Under the pieces are notes generated by a model, which was not told the DNA's origin, searched no databases, and worked only from the letters and a program-made list of their open reading frames with translations. 64,000 nucleotides of DNA, taken from Chthoniobacterales bacterium (GTDB lineage Bacteria; Verrucomicrobiota; Verrucomicrobiia; Chthoniobacterales; JACTMZ01). Shown here piece by piece: positions 8,512 through 17,162 of the stretch; the stretch's first letter is position 1; each line of letters starts with the position of its first letter. Both the position numbers and the translations under genes were made by a program. The DNA lies in NCBI GenBank assembly GCA_018402585.1, contig JAGYIO010000006.1, forward strand, positions 122,903 through 186,902, in the 5' to 3' direction.

Positions 8512-8558
8512 GCACGGGGTCTTGCCAAAAGTCCCCGGCCCGTGGTAAACAATCCGCC

Positions 8559-8975
8559 GTGAAAGCTCTACTCCCAGTCGCCGGCCTCTTGCTCGCTGTT
8601 TCCCTGGTCAGCGCCGACATCCAGCAACCGCCCTCTTCGGAATGGGGCCCGACCCGCAAACTCGGCCGCGGTCTGGGTAATATCGCCTTTGGCCTGACCG
8701 AACTGCCCACCTCCATGATGTCGGTCAATTATTATGAGGGCAATTCGGCCGCGTTCAGCTATGGCATCGTGCGCGGTCTTGGGCGCGTTTTCGCCCGCCT
8801 CGGGTACGGTCTTTACGACACCTTTCTTTTTCCCGTCCCGGAGTTCAAAGGCACCTACGCCCCGCCCTACAGGAGCAATGTGCAGTGGATTTGGAGCGGC
8901 TACTCCGAGTTCCCGCCCGAACTACTTTTCGAGACCCGCTATCCCTACGTGCGCGAAGACCAGCAGGACCCCTGA
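8559..8975 (+). CDS. Exosortase system-associated protein, TIGR04073 family
   Basis: About 138 residues starting at GTG 8559, which yields a short signal peptide (VKALLPVAGLLLAVSLVSA). The body shows the family signature: KLGRGLGNIAFGLTELP, SYGIVRGLGRVFARLGYGLYD, FPVPEFKGTYAPPY. The family is recorded mainly from bacteria that carry PEP-CTERM/exosortase systems. Its task is not known; it is small and probably periplasmic or membrane-associated. It supports the reading that the host has a working exosortase for the three PEP-CTERM proteins of this window, although the exosortase itself is not here. Confidence 0.8.
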   Translation: MKALLPVAGLLLAVSLVSADIQQPPSSEWGPTRKLGRGLGNIAFGLTELPTSMMSVNYYEGNSAAFSYGIVRGLGRVFARLGYGLYDTFLFPVPEFKGTYAPPYRSNVQWIWSGYSEFPPELLFETRYPYVREDQQDP

Positions 8976-9215
8976 GCCGGGAGCCCGGTCGAAAGGTCGC
9001 GTGGTGCAAGTCTCATCTACCCTTCCTTCTGCGCGCTGATGGAGGGGCCGTTCTCCTCGGACGATGAAATGCCTCCCACCGCGCATCTTTCCTCGCCCGC
9101 AGCACGCAGATGGCCTCCGCTGCATTGCCTGTCCTCCATCCGTCCCTCCCGCCCGGCATTGGTCATCCCGCGCACCGCGGGGAGATCAACCCGACCCGTG
9201 CCCGGAAGGGGGCCT

Positions 9216-10355
9216 TTAAGTCGCTGCCTTGTGCGGCCGATATCCGCGGACAAACTCACGCCGGAAGTCCGCGAAGGTCCCCGCTGCCAACGCCCCGCGC
9301 ACCCGCGCCATCAAGTTGAGATAAAAATGCAGGTTGTGCAGTGAGATGAGCCGCAGGCCGAGGATTTCCTCCGCTTTGACCAAATGCCGCACGTAGGCCC
9401 GGGAAAAATGCGCGCAGGCGTAACAAGCACACCCCTCTTCGATCGGACCTGCGTCGAGCGTGAAGCAGGCATTTTTCAAGTTCAGCGTCCCTCCCGCGGT
9501 GAACGCCGTCCCGTTACGCGCCACCCGCGTCGGCAAGACACAGTCAAACAGGTCGATCCCCCGGGCGATCATTTCCACCAATTGAGGTGGCGTGCCCAGA
9601 CCCATGGCATAGCGCGGCCGGTCCTCCGGCAAATGCGGGACGGCGAATTCCACTGCCTGCATCATTTCGCGTTCCGGTTCGCCCACACTGACCCCGCCCA
9701 CCGCGTAGCCGTCCCACCCCATGGCAACCAACTCGCGCGCCGACTTGGCCCGGAGATCGGGGTAAGACGAGCCCTGCACGATACCGAAAAGCAAGGGACG
9801 AGCAGCCTCGCCGTTCTGCCGCGCCCACCAGTCCAGACAGCGCCGCTCCCAGCCAAGCGTCAGCTCGAGACTTTTCGCCGCCGCCTCGTGCCTGCAGGGA
9901 TGGGAAGGACATTCGTCGAAGGCCATGACAATATCTGAACCCAACACCTGCTGGATCTCCATCGAGGTCTCCGGACCGATAAAGCACGGTGAGCCATCGA
10001 GATGATTTTGGAAATGCACGCCCTCCGGCGTGATCTTGCGCAGCTTGGCCAGCGAAAAAACCTGGAATCCCCCGCTGTCCGTGAGGATCGGACCATCCCA
10101 ACCCATGAAATTGTGCAGCCCGCCGAGCTTGCGGATGACCTCCAAACCCGGCCTGACGAAAAGATGGTAGGTGTTGCCGAGGATGATCTCGGCGCGCAAT
10201 TCGTGCAGTTCGCGCGGACTGACCGCTTTGACCGTGCCCTGCGTTCCCACCGGCATGAAGACTGGTGTCTCGATCGGTCCGCGCCGGGTTTGCAGGGTGC
10301 CGCGGCGGGCACCCGAAGAGGGATCTCGCCCCGTGACCTTGAAGTTTGCGCTCAC
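9216..10355 (-). CDS. tgt: Queuine tRNA-ribosyltransferase
   Basis: About 379 residues. Tgt exchanges guanine-34 for the queuosine precursor preQ1 in tRNAs with GUN anticodons. Seen here: TRRGPIETPVFMPVGTQGTVK, the substrate-binding DSGGFQVFSLA with the nucleophile-region Asp, and IDLFDCVLPTRVARNGTAFT containing the catalytic Asp. The zinc site is C-A-C-Y-A-C with a downstream His (LHNLHFY). The ORF reaches to 10463, but GTG 10355 gives the usual length. It is the last gene of the run ctpA-tsaD-rpoN-mrp-small ORF-tgt, 52 bp behind the preceding small gene. Two genes of this run, tsaD and tgt, modify tRNA. Confidence 0.95.
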   Translation of the reverse strand: MSANFKVTGRDPSSGARRGTLQTRRGPIETPVFMPVGTQGTVKAVSPRELHELRAEIILGNTYHLFVRPGLEVIRKLGGLHNFMGWDGPILTDSGGFQVFSLAKLRKITPEGVHFQNHLDGSPCFIGPETSMEIQQVLGSDIVMAFDECPSHPCRHEAAAKSLELTLGWERRCLDWWARQNGEAARPLLFGIVQGSSYPDLRAKSARELVAMGWDGYAVGGVSVGEPEREMMQAVEFAVPHLPEDRPRYAMGLGTPPQLVEMIARGIDLFDCVLPTRVARNGTAFTAGGTLNLKNACFTLDAGPIEEGCACYACAHFSRAYVRHLVKAEEILGLRLISLHNLHFYLNLMARVRGALAAGTFADFRREFVRGYRPHKAAT

Positions 10356-10407
10356 TCTGCGCGAGGAAAAATGGCCGGGCTGTTTGCTCCGGCCCGGTGA
10401 AGGAACC

Positions 10408-10692
10408 TCAATTGACTCCAGCCGCCGGCCGGGGCCGGGGCGTCCGGTTGTCGCGCCACCCACCCCGGTGGCGCATCACCCAATCAAGCAGCGCCCTCTC
10501 GAAGCCGATGTCATGGCCAACCTTTTCGCTCTCGATCCATTTGTGCCGCAAAATCTCTTCCCGCTCGGCCATAAACTCGCGATAGAGCATAGAGTTGCGG
10601 ACGAGGTTGGTACCCTCGTCAAGGGTGTCGATCATGCCTTCAACCTCTACCAGAGCCCCGCGCAGAGTCAAGGTGGCGTAAGCCTTCGCCAT
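10408..10692 (-). CDS. Conserved small hypothetical protein
   Basis: 94 residues from ATG 10692 (GTG 10716 would add eight). The sequence has LRGALVEVEGMIDTLDEGTNLVRNSMLY and then EREEILRHKWIESEKVG-D-GFERALLDWV..H...WR. The block of His-Lys-Trp...Ser-Glu...Gly-x-Asp-x-Gly-x-Glu resembles a short helical module found in several families of unknown function, for example near DUF4032. No membrane segment or signal was seen. It sits between mrp and tgt with short gaps, so it is likely co-transcribed. Function not recognised. Confidence 0.65.
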   Translation of the reverse strand: MAKAYATLTLRGALVEVEGMIDTLDEGTNLVRNSMLYREFMAEREEILRHKWIESEKVGHDIGFERALLDWVMRHRGGWRDNRTPRPRPAAGVN

Positions 10693-10725
10693 CAAACCCG
10701 GTAGGCTCCTCCGCACGGTTCGCGC

Positions 10726-11784
10726 CTAGCCTTCATCCGCTGACGCGCCCTCGAGTTCGGCCCGCAAGGTGCGGGCCATCTTGGTGAATTCCCGGCCCAC
10801 CGCACTGTCCTGCGCCCGCGCCACGATCGGCATGCCCGTATCGCCCGCTTCGCGCGTGGCTATGTCGATCGGCACCTCGCCGAGCAACGGGACACCCAAA
10901 CGGTCGGCTTCCCGCTGACCTCCGCCCGCACCAAAAATGTCATAGCGCACTCCGTCGCTCGGAGCGACAAAGTGGCTCATGTTCTCGACAATACCCAGCA
11001 CCCGCACGTTGGTCTTCTCGAACATGGCCACCGCTTTGCGCGCGTCGATCAAGGCCACTTCCTGCGGCGTGGTCACGACAATGGCCCCGGCCAGGGCCAC
11101 GGTTTGCACCACGGTGAGCTGGATGTCGCCCGTGCCCGGCGGGAGGTCGAGGATCAGGTAATCGAGGTCACCCCATTCCACCTGACGCAAAAATTGTTGG
11201 GTGTAACGGGTCACCATCGGCCCGCGCAGCACCGCAGGGGTGTCTGCATCGGTGAGGAATCCCATCGACATCAACTTCAACCCGTAGCGCCCGACCGGCA
11301 CGATACGATTGTCCTCCGTCGCTTCCGGTTGCTCCGTGGTGCCGAACATCAGGGCGATACTGGGCCCGTAAAGGTCGCAATCGCAGAGGCCGGTGCGCGC
11401 CCCGCTCAAACTCAAGGCTTGGGCCAAATTCGAAGCCACCGTGCTTTTGCCCACTCCGCCTTTCCCGCTGGCCACCGCCACGACATGCTTCACCCCTTTG
11501 ATCTTTGTCGCCCCGGGGGAAGACGCGGCGGGGGGCTTTTTCAAATCGATGAGGACCTGCGGGGTGCGCACCCCGGGCAAGACGGCCAGCGCGCCCATGC
11601 ACTCGCGGTGGATTTGTTGGGCGATCTTCGGGTCCTCCACGGCGAGCGAAAGTTTGACGAAGATTTCATCGCCCCGCACCTCGGCGGACTCCACCAACCC
11701 GAAGGAGACGATATCGCGGCTGAATCCGGGATACTTCACTGCGCGCAGGGCCTCGCGCACCATTTCCGCATTAAGGTCTGTCAT
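10726..11784 (-). CDS. mrp: Mrp/ApbC-type iron-sulfur carrier ATPase lacking the CPxC motif
   Basis: 352 residues from ATG 11784 (a TTG one codon earlier is less likely). An N-terminal MIP18-like domain (DUF59, residues ~1-80) precedes a ParA/Mrp NTPase with Walker A GKGGVGKS, switch LDLPPGTGD and the DIFGAGGG tail. These proteins bind and hand over Fe-S clusters through a Cys-Pro-x-Cys pair located after ENMSxF. Here that region reads ENMSHFVAPSDGVRYD and holds no cysteine. The protein may therefore act as an ATPase scaffold without the usual cluster site, or use other residues. It lies 31 bp downstream of rpoN. Confidence 0.92.
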   Translation of the reverse strand: MTDLNAEMVREALRAVKYPGFSRDIVSFGLVESAEVRGDEIFVKLSLAVEDPKIAQQIHRECMGALAVLPGVRTPQVLIDLKKPPAASSPGATKIKGVKHVVAVASGKGGVGKSTVASNLAQALSLSGARTGLCDCDLYGPSIALMFGTTEQPEATEDNRIVPVGRYGLKLMSMGFLTDADTPAVLRGPMVTRYTQQFLRQVEWGDLDYLILDLPPGTGDIQLTVVQTVALAGAIVVTTPQEVALIDARKAVAMFEKTNVRVLGIVENMSHFVAPSDGVRYDIFGAGGGQREADRLGVPLLGEVPIDIATREAGDTGMPIVARAQDSAVGREFTKMARTLRAELEGASADEG

Positions 11785-11815
11785 CAAAGCCCATCCTGTG
11801 GGCCGCCCCCCCCGC

Positions 11816-13210
11816 TCAAAAGGATTTTCTCAAATGACTGGGCAGGATACCGAGCACTTCGCGGTATTTCGCCACCGTGCGGCGGGCCACGGCAAGACCG
11901 TCCGCCTTGAGCCGGTCCGCAAGATGCTGGTCACTCCACGGCTTGTGCAAATCCTCCCCGCGGATCAGCGCGGCAATGGCGTCCTTCACACTGGTGCTGC
12001 TTACCTCCGCCCCGTCGGCCCCCCGGTAGCCCGATGTGAAAAAAAACTTCAGTTCGAAAATGCCTTGCGGCGTGGCCACCGACTTCCCGGCCATGGCGCG
12101 GCTCACCGTGGTCTCGTGCACCCCGACGACCCCGGCGACCTGCGCCATGGTCATGGGGGCAAGGGCCGCCACCCCTTCCTGAAGAAACCTCCGCTGCCGC
12201 ACCGCGATCTCGCGGGCGATCGCCAGGATGGTCTGCTGACGCTGCTCAATGCTCTTGATCAGAAATTTGCCGCCCCGGATTTTCTCGCGCAGGTAGCTCC
12301 GCACCTCGGCCGCCCCGGCCGCCTCGCCCAGCAAATCACGGTAAGTCCGGCTAATGCGGAGCCGGGGCACGCTGTCGCGCACCAAGGAAACGACAAAGTC
12401 TTCGCCGATTTTTTCGATCACCACATCGGGTGAAAGCACCTGCGCCTCATCCCCGCTGAAAGCGCGGCCCGGCTTGGGATTCAAGCTGGCAATGAGCATC
12501 CCCGCCTCCCGAACCGCCTCCTGCGACACCCCCAGCGCCGCCGCGATCTCGGGAAAATTCTTCCGGCCGAGCAAATCGAGGTGGCCGGCAACCACCCGCG
12601 CCGCCGTCCGGTAGTCCCCACCGCGCCGCGCGAGTTGCAAGCGGAGGCACTCGGATAAATCACGCGCCCCGACACCCGGAGGATCAAGGGTCTGCAACAA
12701 GTGCAGCATCGCAGACACCTCAGCCGTCTCCGCACCCGCTTCGTCGGCCACCTCCTCAAGCGTGGCCGCGAGGTAACCGTCCTCGTTTAAATTCCCCACG
12801 AGCAAAGTGGCAATGCGCCGCCGCACGGCATCGAGGGCCAGTCGGCCCAGCTGTTTCTCGAGGTGATAAGCCAAGGTTTCCGCCGGGCTGACCCCCTCCA
12901 AAAAATGACGCCGCCGCGCTTCGGCCTCCGGATCGCCATGCTGCGTACCCTGCCCGGAAAATACCCCCCAATCCTCCTCCAGCCGGCTCAACTCGTCCGG
13001 CACATCGTCCGCCCCATCCTCTTCCGGTTCCTCCACCCGCGCTTCCTCCTCGGGCTCCTCTTCCTCCAAGACCGGGTTGGTCTCGATCTCCTGCCGGACC
13101 ATCTGCTGCAGCTCCAAGGCGTTCGCTTGGAGGATTTCCAGACTCTGCCGCATCTGGGGCGAGAGCATTTGCTGCTGCCCCATTTGGGCGCTCTGATGCA
13201 GGCCGGACAT
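11816..13210 (-). CDS. rpoN: RNA polymerase sigma-54 factor
   Basis: 464 residues from ATG 13210 (a GTG two codons upstream is possible). Region I is Gln/Leu-rich (QQQMLSPQMRQSLEILQ) and contacts enhancer-binding ATPases. An acidic region II follows (EEEEPEEEARVEEPEED), then the core-binding domain, the helix-turn-helix (MAQVAGVVGVHETTVSRAM) and the RpoN box ARRTVAKYRE that reads the -24 element. All parts are present, so it should be active. It directs transcription from -24/-12 promoters activated by AAA+ regulators, none of which is in the window. Upstream gene tsaD is 55 bp away. Confidence 0.96.
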   Translation of the reverse strand: MSGLHQSAQMGQQQMLSPQMRQSLEILQANALELQQMVRQEIETNPVLEEEEPEEEARVEEPEEDGADDVPDELSRLEEDWGVFSGQGTQHGDPEAEARRRHFLEGVSPAETLAYHLEKQLGRLALDAVRRRIATLLVGNLNEDGYLAATLEEVADEAGAETAEVSAMLHLLQTLDPPGVGARDLSECLRLQLARRGGDYRTAARVVAGHLDLLGRKNFPEIAAALGVSQEAVREAGMLIASLNPKPGRAFSGDEAQVLSPDVVIEKIGEDFVVSLVRDSVPRLRISRTYRDLLGEAAGAAEVRSYLREKIRGGKFLIKSIEQRQQTILAIAREIAVRQRRFLQEGVAALAPMTMAQVAGVVGVHETTVSRAMAGKSVATPQGIFELKFFFTSGYRGADGAEVSSTSVKDAIAALIRGEDLHKPWSDQHLADRLKADGLAVARRTVAKYREVLGILPSHLRKSF

Positions 13211-13265
13211 GACCACAAGGACGCCCGTCTTTCCGGTTCATGGCGAGCAATTTCCGAGCCAATAT

Positions 13266-14279
13266 TTAGATGGCCTTGAATAAATCGGCACCCAAGGTGG
13301 GAAAAATATCCTCTTCCAGACCCGAGGATTGCCCGGACTTCCACCGCTGCGCCGCGACATAAGCCATCATTGCGGCATTGTCCGTGCACCAGGCGGGCGC
13401 GGCAAAACGAACTTCGAGGCCATCCTCGGCCGCCGCGCAGACCAAGCGTTCACGCAACCGGAGATTCAGCCCCACCCCGCCGCTCACCGCGATGAGCCTT
13501 CGCCCGCTCAAACCCGCGGCCCGCACCGCTTTGTGCACCAGCACATCGACCACCGCCTCTTGGAAACTGGCACAAAGGTCCGGACGATCCCCCGGCTGGG
13601 TTTTCGGCAGCAGGTAGCGCACTGCGGTCTTCAGCCCGCTGAAACTGAAGTCATGGTCACCCGAACATTTCATGCTCCGTGGCAAATCGAAACGCGCCGG
13701 ATGGCCCGAGCGCGCCTCTTCCTCGAGGCGCGGGCCTCCCGGATAACCGAGCTCCAGCAGCTTGGCCACTTTGTCAAAGGCCTCCCCCGCCGCATCGTCC
13801 AGCGTGCGCCCAAGCAGGCGGTAACGCCCCATGCCGGCCACATCGATCAAGAGCGTGTGTCCGCCACTGACCACCAAACCAACGCATTCCGGAATGTCCT
13901 CCGCACCGATAAACGGCGAGAGCAAATGACCTTCAATGTGGTTGAGGGCTAAAAAAGGTTTCTCCAGCGCCAAGGCCAACCCTTTGGCGGCCGAGGCGCC
14001 GACCAACAGCGCGCTGGCCAACCCCGGGCCTGTCGTCGCGCTGAAAACCTCGATCTGCGTCAAGCCCACGCCGGCCGCACTCAGCGCCTCGGTGACCACA
14101 CCACGAATCTGCGTCAAGTGCTGCCGCGAAGCCACTTCAGGCACCACCCCGCCATAGACCGCGTGGACCGCCGCCTGGCTCGTCACGGCACTCCCCCGCA
14201 AGCAGGCAACCCCCTCGATAACCGCGGCCGCTGTCTCGTCGCACGAGGTCTCCAGAGCCAGAACGAGCGGCGCGCTCAA
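13266..14279 (-). CDS. tsaD: tRNA N6-threonylcarbamoyladenosine (t6A37) synthesis protein TsaD
   Basis: 337 residues, the normal family length. With TsaB and TsaE it transfers the threonylcarbamoyl group to A37 of ANN-decoding tRNAs. Seen: opening LALETSCDETAAAV, the metal-binding NHIEGHL motif (His pair), VSGGHT, and AVSGGVGLN near the C-terminus. The start is TTG, overlapping the ctpA stop as TTGA, which implies translational coupling; no ATG lies near. TsaB and TsaE partners are not in the window. Essential in most bacteria. Confidence 0.96.
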   Translation of the reverse strand: MSAPLVLALETSCDETAAAVIEGVACLRGSAVTSQAAVHAVYGGVVPEVASRQHLTQIRGVVTEALSAAGVGLTQIEVFSATTGPGLASALLVGASAAKGLALALEKPFLALNHIEGHLLSPFIGAEDIPECVGLVVSGGHTLLIDVAGMGRYRLLGRTLDDAAGEAFDKVAKLLELGYPGGPRLEEEARSGHPARFDLPRSMKCSGDHDFSFSGLKTAVRYLLPKTQPGDRPDLCASFQEAVVDVLVHKAVRAAGLSGRRLIAVSGGVGLNLRLRERLVCAAAEDGLEVRFAAPAWCTDNAAMMAYVAAQRWKSGQSSGLEEDIFPTLGADLFKAI

Positions 14280-15541
14280 CCTCCTTCGGACGGCTCCGCC
14301 GCCCCCTCCCTGGCCTGCAAAAGCGTCCCGCGCAAGGCATCCACCGCCCGCTGCAGCGGCACATCGTCCAGCGGCTCAATCTCCTCACGCTTTGTCCCAG
14401 CCGGCAAATCCTCCTGCCGGCGCACGGCAAGCAATCTCGCCTCTTCCCCCGCGGTCATGGGGGCAACCACGTGCGGAGCGACGCCCCTTTCGTGGATCGG
14501 CTGCTCGCCGGGGGTGAAATATTTTGCCGTGGTCATGCGCAGCGCGGACCCGTCGGGCAGCGAGACCACGCTTTGCACCGACCCTTTGCCGAAAGTGGTT
14601 TCGCCGACCAACAAGGCACGCCCCGAATCTTTCAAGGCCCCCGCGACAATTTCCGCCCCGCTGGCACTCGAGCCGTTGACCAGCACGGCCACCGGATAAG
14701 CCCGCGCCTGGCGTCCCTTGCCCGGCGCAAGGTAACGCCGCTGGGCCGAAGCCGAACGGCCCTCGGTGTAAGCGACCAGCGCCCCGCCGGGCAGGAACTC
14801 GCCCGCCACTTCGACCGCACCGGAAAGCAGACCACCCGGATTGAAACGCAGATCGATGACCAAGGCGCCCATCCCCTCCTTCTCCAATTCGTTGAGCGCA
14901 CGAGCGAACTCTTTTCCCGTCGGTTCGCTGAATTGCGTGACCCGGACGTAGCCGATCCGCGGACCCTCACCCGGCAAGACCCGCGCCCCACGCACACTCG
15001 GCACCTTGATCACCTCGCGCTCGAGCTCGAACTTCAAGGGATCCGCTGATCCCACCCGCCCGACGGCCAGCTTGACCGGGGTGCCCGCTGCGCCACGCAA
15101 TTTTTCCACCGCATCACGCAGCGACATCTTGTCGGCCGACTTCCCGTCGATTTCCAACAAGACATCGCCCGGGAGCAAACCAGCCCGGAAACCCGGCGAG
15201 CCCTCCATCGGGGCCACAATGGTCAGCCGCTCGTTTTTCAGCCCCACGACCACACCCAATCCCCCAAACTCGCTCCGTGTGTCCTCCTGCATGCCCTGGA
15301 AATCCTTGGGATCCAAGAAATCGCTATGCGGGTCCAAATCGGTCAGCATGCCGCGCAACGCACTGTAAACCAACCCCTCGTAATCCGTTGCCCCCTCCTC
15401 GACATAGTCCTGCCGGATCAACTCCACCGCCTGGGCCAAAGTCTTCATTTCCCGATAGGGCGAAACCTCTTCTTCATCCTGCGCCACTCCGCCGCAAACA
15501 AGGCCGAACCAGGCGAAGAACGCGGCAATGAACATAGCCAT
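14276..15541 (-). CDS. ctpA: S41-family carboxyl-terminal processing peptidase with PDZ domain
   Basis: 421 residues. A signal peptide (MFIAAFFAWFGLVCGGVAQ) is followed by an N-terminal helical segment (LVYSALRGMLTDLDPHSDF), a PDZ domain (about residues 85-160, GLGVVVG...PGFRAGLLPGDVLLEIDG) and the S41 catalytic domain: IDLRFNPGG, nucleophile serine in NGSSASGAEI, and lysine in TTFGKGSVQ. Such periplasmic enzymes clip C-termini of envelope proteins or hydrolases. ATG 15541 and ATG 15535 are both possible. It heads the ctpA-tsaD-rpoN operon and is divergent from folK. Confidence 0.93.
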   Translation of the reverse strand: MAMFIAAFFAWFGLVCGGVAQDEEEVSPYREMKTLAQAVELIRQDYVEEGATDYEGLVYSALRGMLTDLDPHSDFLDPKDFQGMQEDTRSEFGGLGVVVGLKNERLTIVAPMEGSPGFRAGLLPGDVLLEIDGKSADKMSLRDAVEKLRGAAGTPVKLAVGRVGSADPLKFELEREVIKVPSVRGARVLPGEGPRIGYVRVTQFSEPTGKEFARALNELEKEGMGALVIDLRFNPGGLLSGAVEVAGEFLPGGALVAYTEGRSASAQRRYLAPGKGRQARAYPVAVLVNGSSASGAEIVAGALKDSGRALLVGETTFGKGSVQSVVSLPDGSALRMTTAKYFTPGEQPIHERGVAPHVVAPMTAGEEARLLAVRRQEDLPAGTKREEIEPLDDVPLQRAVDALRGTLLQAREGAAEPSEGG

Positions 15542-15642
15542 TGTTCAGGCTTAACATACCCGCAGGGTGTGGGCAAACCACGCTGCTGCTTTCGGCCTGT
15601 GCGGGTGGCCCCGCCTCGACTAGGTTAAGGAGCAAGTTCCAC

Positions 15643-16164
15643 GTGCCGACCGACGACCTTCCACGCCCCACCGGCATCGCCCTCGGATCCAACCTCGGCG
15701 ATCGGCTGGCCCACCTTCGTCAAGGCCGGGTTCTGCTCTTCTCGCTTCATGAGAGGTCAGCCCCCGCCCCATTCTCCCGCGTCTATCAAACCGAGCCCGT
15801 CGACTGTCCGCCCGACTCGGCCCCTTTCCTCAATGCCGTGATCGAAATCCACACCTCGCTCGATCCCGACCACCTGCTCTGGCAACTCAACCGTCTCGAG
15901 TCGGAACTCGGACGCCCAAACCCCCGCGGCCGGAACGCCCCGCGGCCGCTCGATCTGGACATCCTCTACTCCGGTGAACTCGTCATTGACACCCCCAATC
16001 TCGTCCTGCCGCACCCGCGCCTCGCCGCGCGCCGCTTCGTCCTGCAACCTCTGGCCGATCTGCGTCCGGATTTCACTCTCCCCGGCAACCAGCGTCCGGT
16101 CACTCAACTTCTCGCCGCACTTCCTGCCGCGCCGCGCGCGGAGATGTTCCGCGCCGCTTGGTAG
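15643..16164 (+). CDS. folK: 2-amino-4-hydroxy-6-hydroxymethyldihydropteridine pyrophosphokinase
   Basis: 173 residues. HPPK moves pyrophosphate from ATP to the pterin in folate synthesis. Family marks are GIALGSNLGDR at the start, FLNAVIEIHTSLDP, LESELGRPNPRGRNAPRPLDLDIL (the Mg-binding Asp pair) and LVLPHPRLAARRFVL. The GTG at 15643 is chosen because AAGGAG at 15627-15632 lies ten bases before it, one of the few clear ribosome sites here, and because the family starts just there; the open frame reaches back to 15541. panB follows after 53 bp, so two vitamin-pathway genes are linked. Confidence 0.94.
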   Translation: MPTDDLPRPTGIALGSNLGDRLAHLRQGRVLLFSLHERSAPAPFSRVYQTEPVDCPPDSAPFLNAVIEIHTSLDPDHLLWQLNRLESELGRPNPRGRNAPRPLDLDILYSGELVIDTPNLVLPHPRLAARRFVLQPLADLRPDFTLPGNQRPVTQLLAALPAAPRAEMFRAAW

Positions 16165-16217
16165 CACAAGCGGGCTTGCCCGCCGCGACGATCAGCGCGA
16201 GATTTGGCCCGCCGCTT

Positions 16218-16997
16218 ATGAACAACCTCGACCGCCGGTTCCGGCAACACAAACTGAGCGGGCAGAAAATTGCGGCGCTGACCGCTTACGATTATCCCAC
16301 CGCCCGGTTGGTCGACGAAGCGGGCATTGATCTCATCCTGGTTGGCGACTCGCTCGGCATGGTTGTGCTCGGGTACCCCGACACCACTTCCGTGACTCTC
16401 GAGGACATGATCCGCCACACCGGAGCAGTGGCCCGCGGGACCAAGCACGCACCGGTCATCGCCGACCTGCCGATCGGAACCTATGCCTCTCCGGAGCAAG
16501 CCTTGGCCAGCGCACGACAACTCCTTGCCGCCGGGGCAAGCGGGGTCAAACTCGAGGGGGGGGCGGCTCTGGCTCCGCAGATCCGGGCGCTGGTCGAGGC
16601 AGGCATACCTGTCCTCGCCCATCTCGGCATGCTCCCGCAGCACATCCGGGAGGAAGGCGGATACAAAGTGAAGGGCCGCACCAGCGAGGAAGCCGGCTCC
16701 CTCCGGGACGACGCCGCCGCAGTGCAAGCAGCCGGCGCCTTCGCCGTGGTGCTCGAGATCATCACTCCCGCGCTCGCCGCGGAGATCGGCCCGACGCTGC
16801 AAATCCCGACCATCGGCATCGGCAGCGGCGAAGGCTGCGACGGCCAAATCCTCGTTCTGCACGACCTCGTCGGGCTCTATCCGTGGTTCAAACCGAAATT
16901 TGCCAAGCAACGGGCCGAAACCGCGTCGGCCATCAGCGGCGCAGTGCGCGCATACGCCGCCGCGGTGCACGGAGGGCTCGAAATAACCCTGCCTTGA
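16218..16997 (+). CDS. panB: 3-methyl-2-oxobutanoate hydroxymethyltransferase
   Basis: 259 residues from ATG 16218 (the open frame reaches 20 codons further upstream). PanB adds a hydroxymethyl group from methylene-tetrahydrofolate to ketoisovalerate, the first step to pantothenate and CoA. Seen: ALTAYDYPTARLVDEAGID, LVGDSLGMVVLGY, VIADLPIGTY, AGASGVKLEGG, VLAHLGMLPQH, and IPTIGIGSGEGCDGQILVLHD with the catalytic-region Glu. A cytosolic decamer is typical. It shares a folate link with the neighbouring folK. Confidence 0.96.
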   Translation: MNNLDRRFRQHKLSGQKIAALTAYDYPTARLVDEAGIDLILVGDSLGMVVLGYPDTTSVTLEDMIRHTGAVARGTKHAPVIADLPIGTYASPEQALASARQLLAAGASGVKLEGGAALAPQIRALVEAGIPVLAHLGMLPQHIREEGGYKVKGRTSEEAGSLRDDAAAVQAAGAFAVVLEIITPALAAEIGPTLQIPTIGIGSGEGCDGQILVLHDLVGLYPWFKPKFAKQRAETASAISGAVRAYAAAVHGGLEITLP

Positions 16998-17162
16998 CCT
17001 CGCCATCCTGCGCGCCACGCTCGCTTGGCCGCCGGCAATTTCGCTCCCTGCTTGGCGCGCTCTTCCCTCCCGCTTGGCCCTGGCGTTTCTTTGTCACCAT
17101 CGACCCGAAAATGACCAGCTGGCATCCGCCTCGCCGCATGTTTAGTTTCGGAGGGTAGCACC

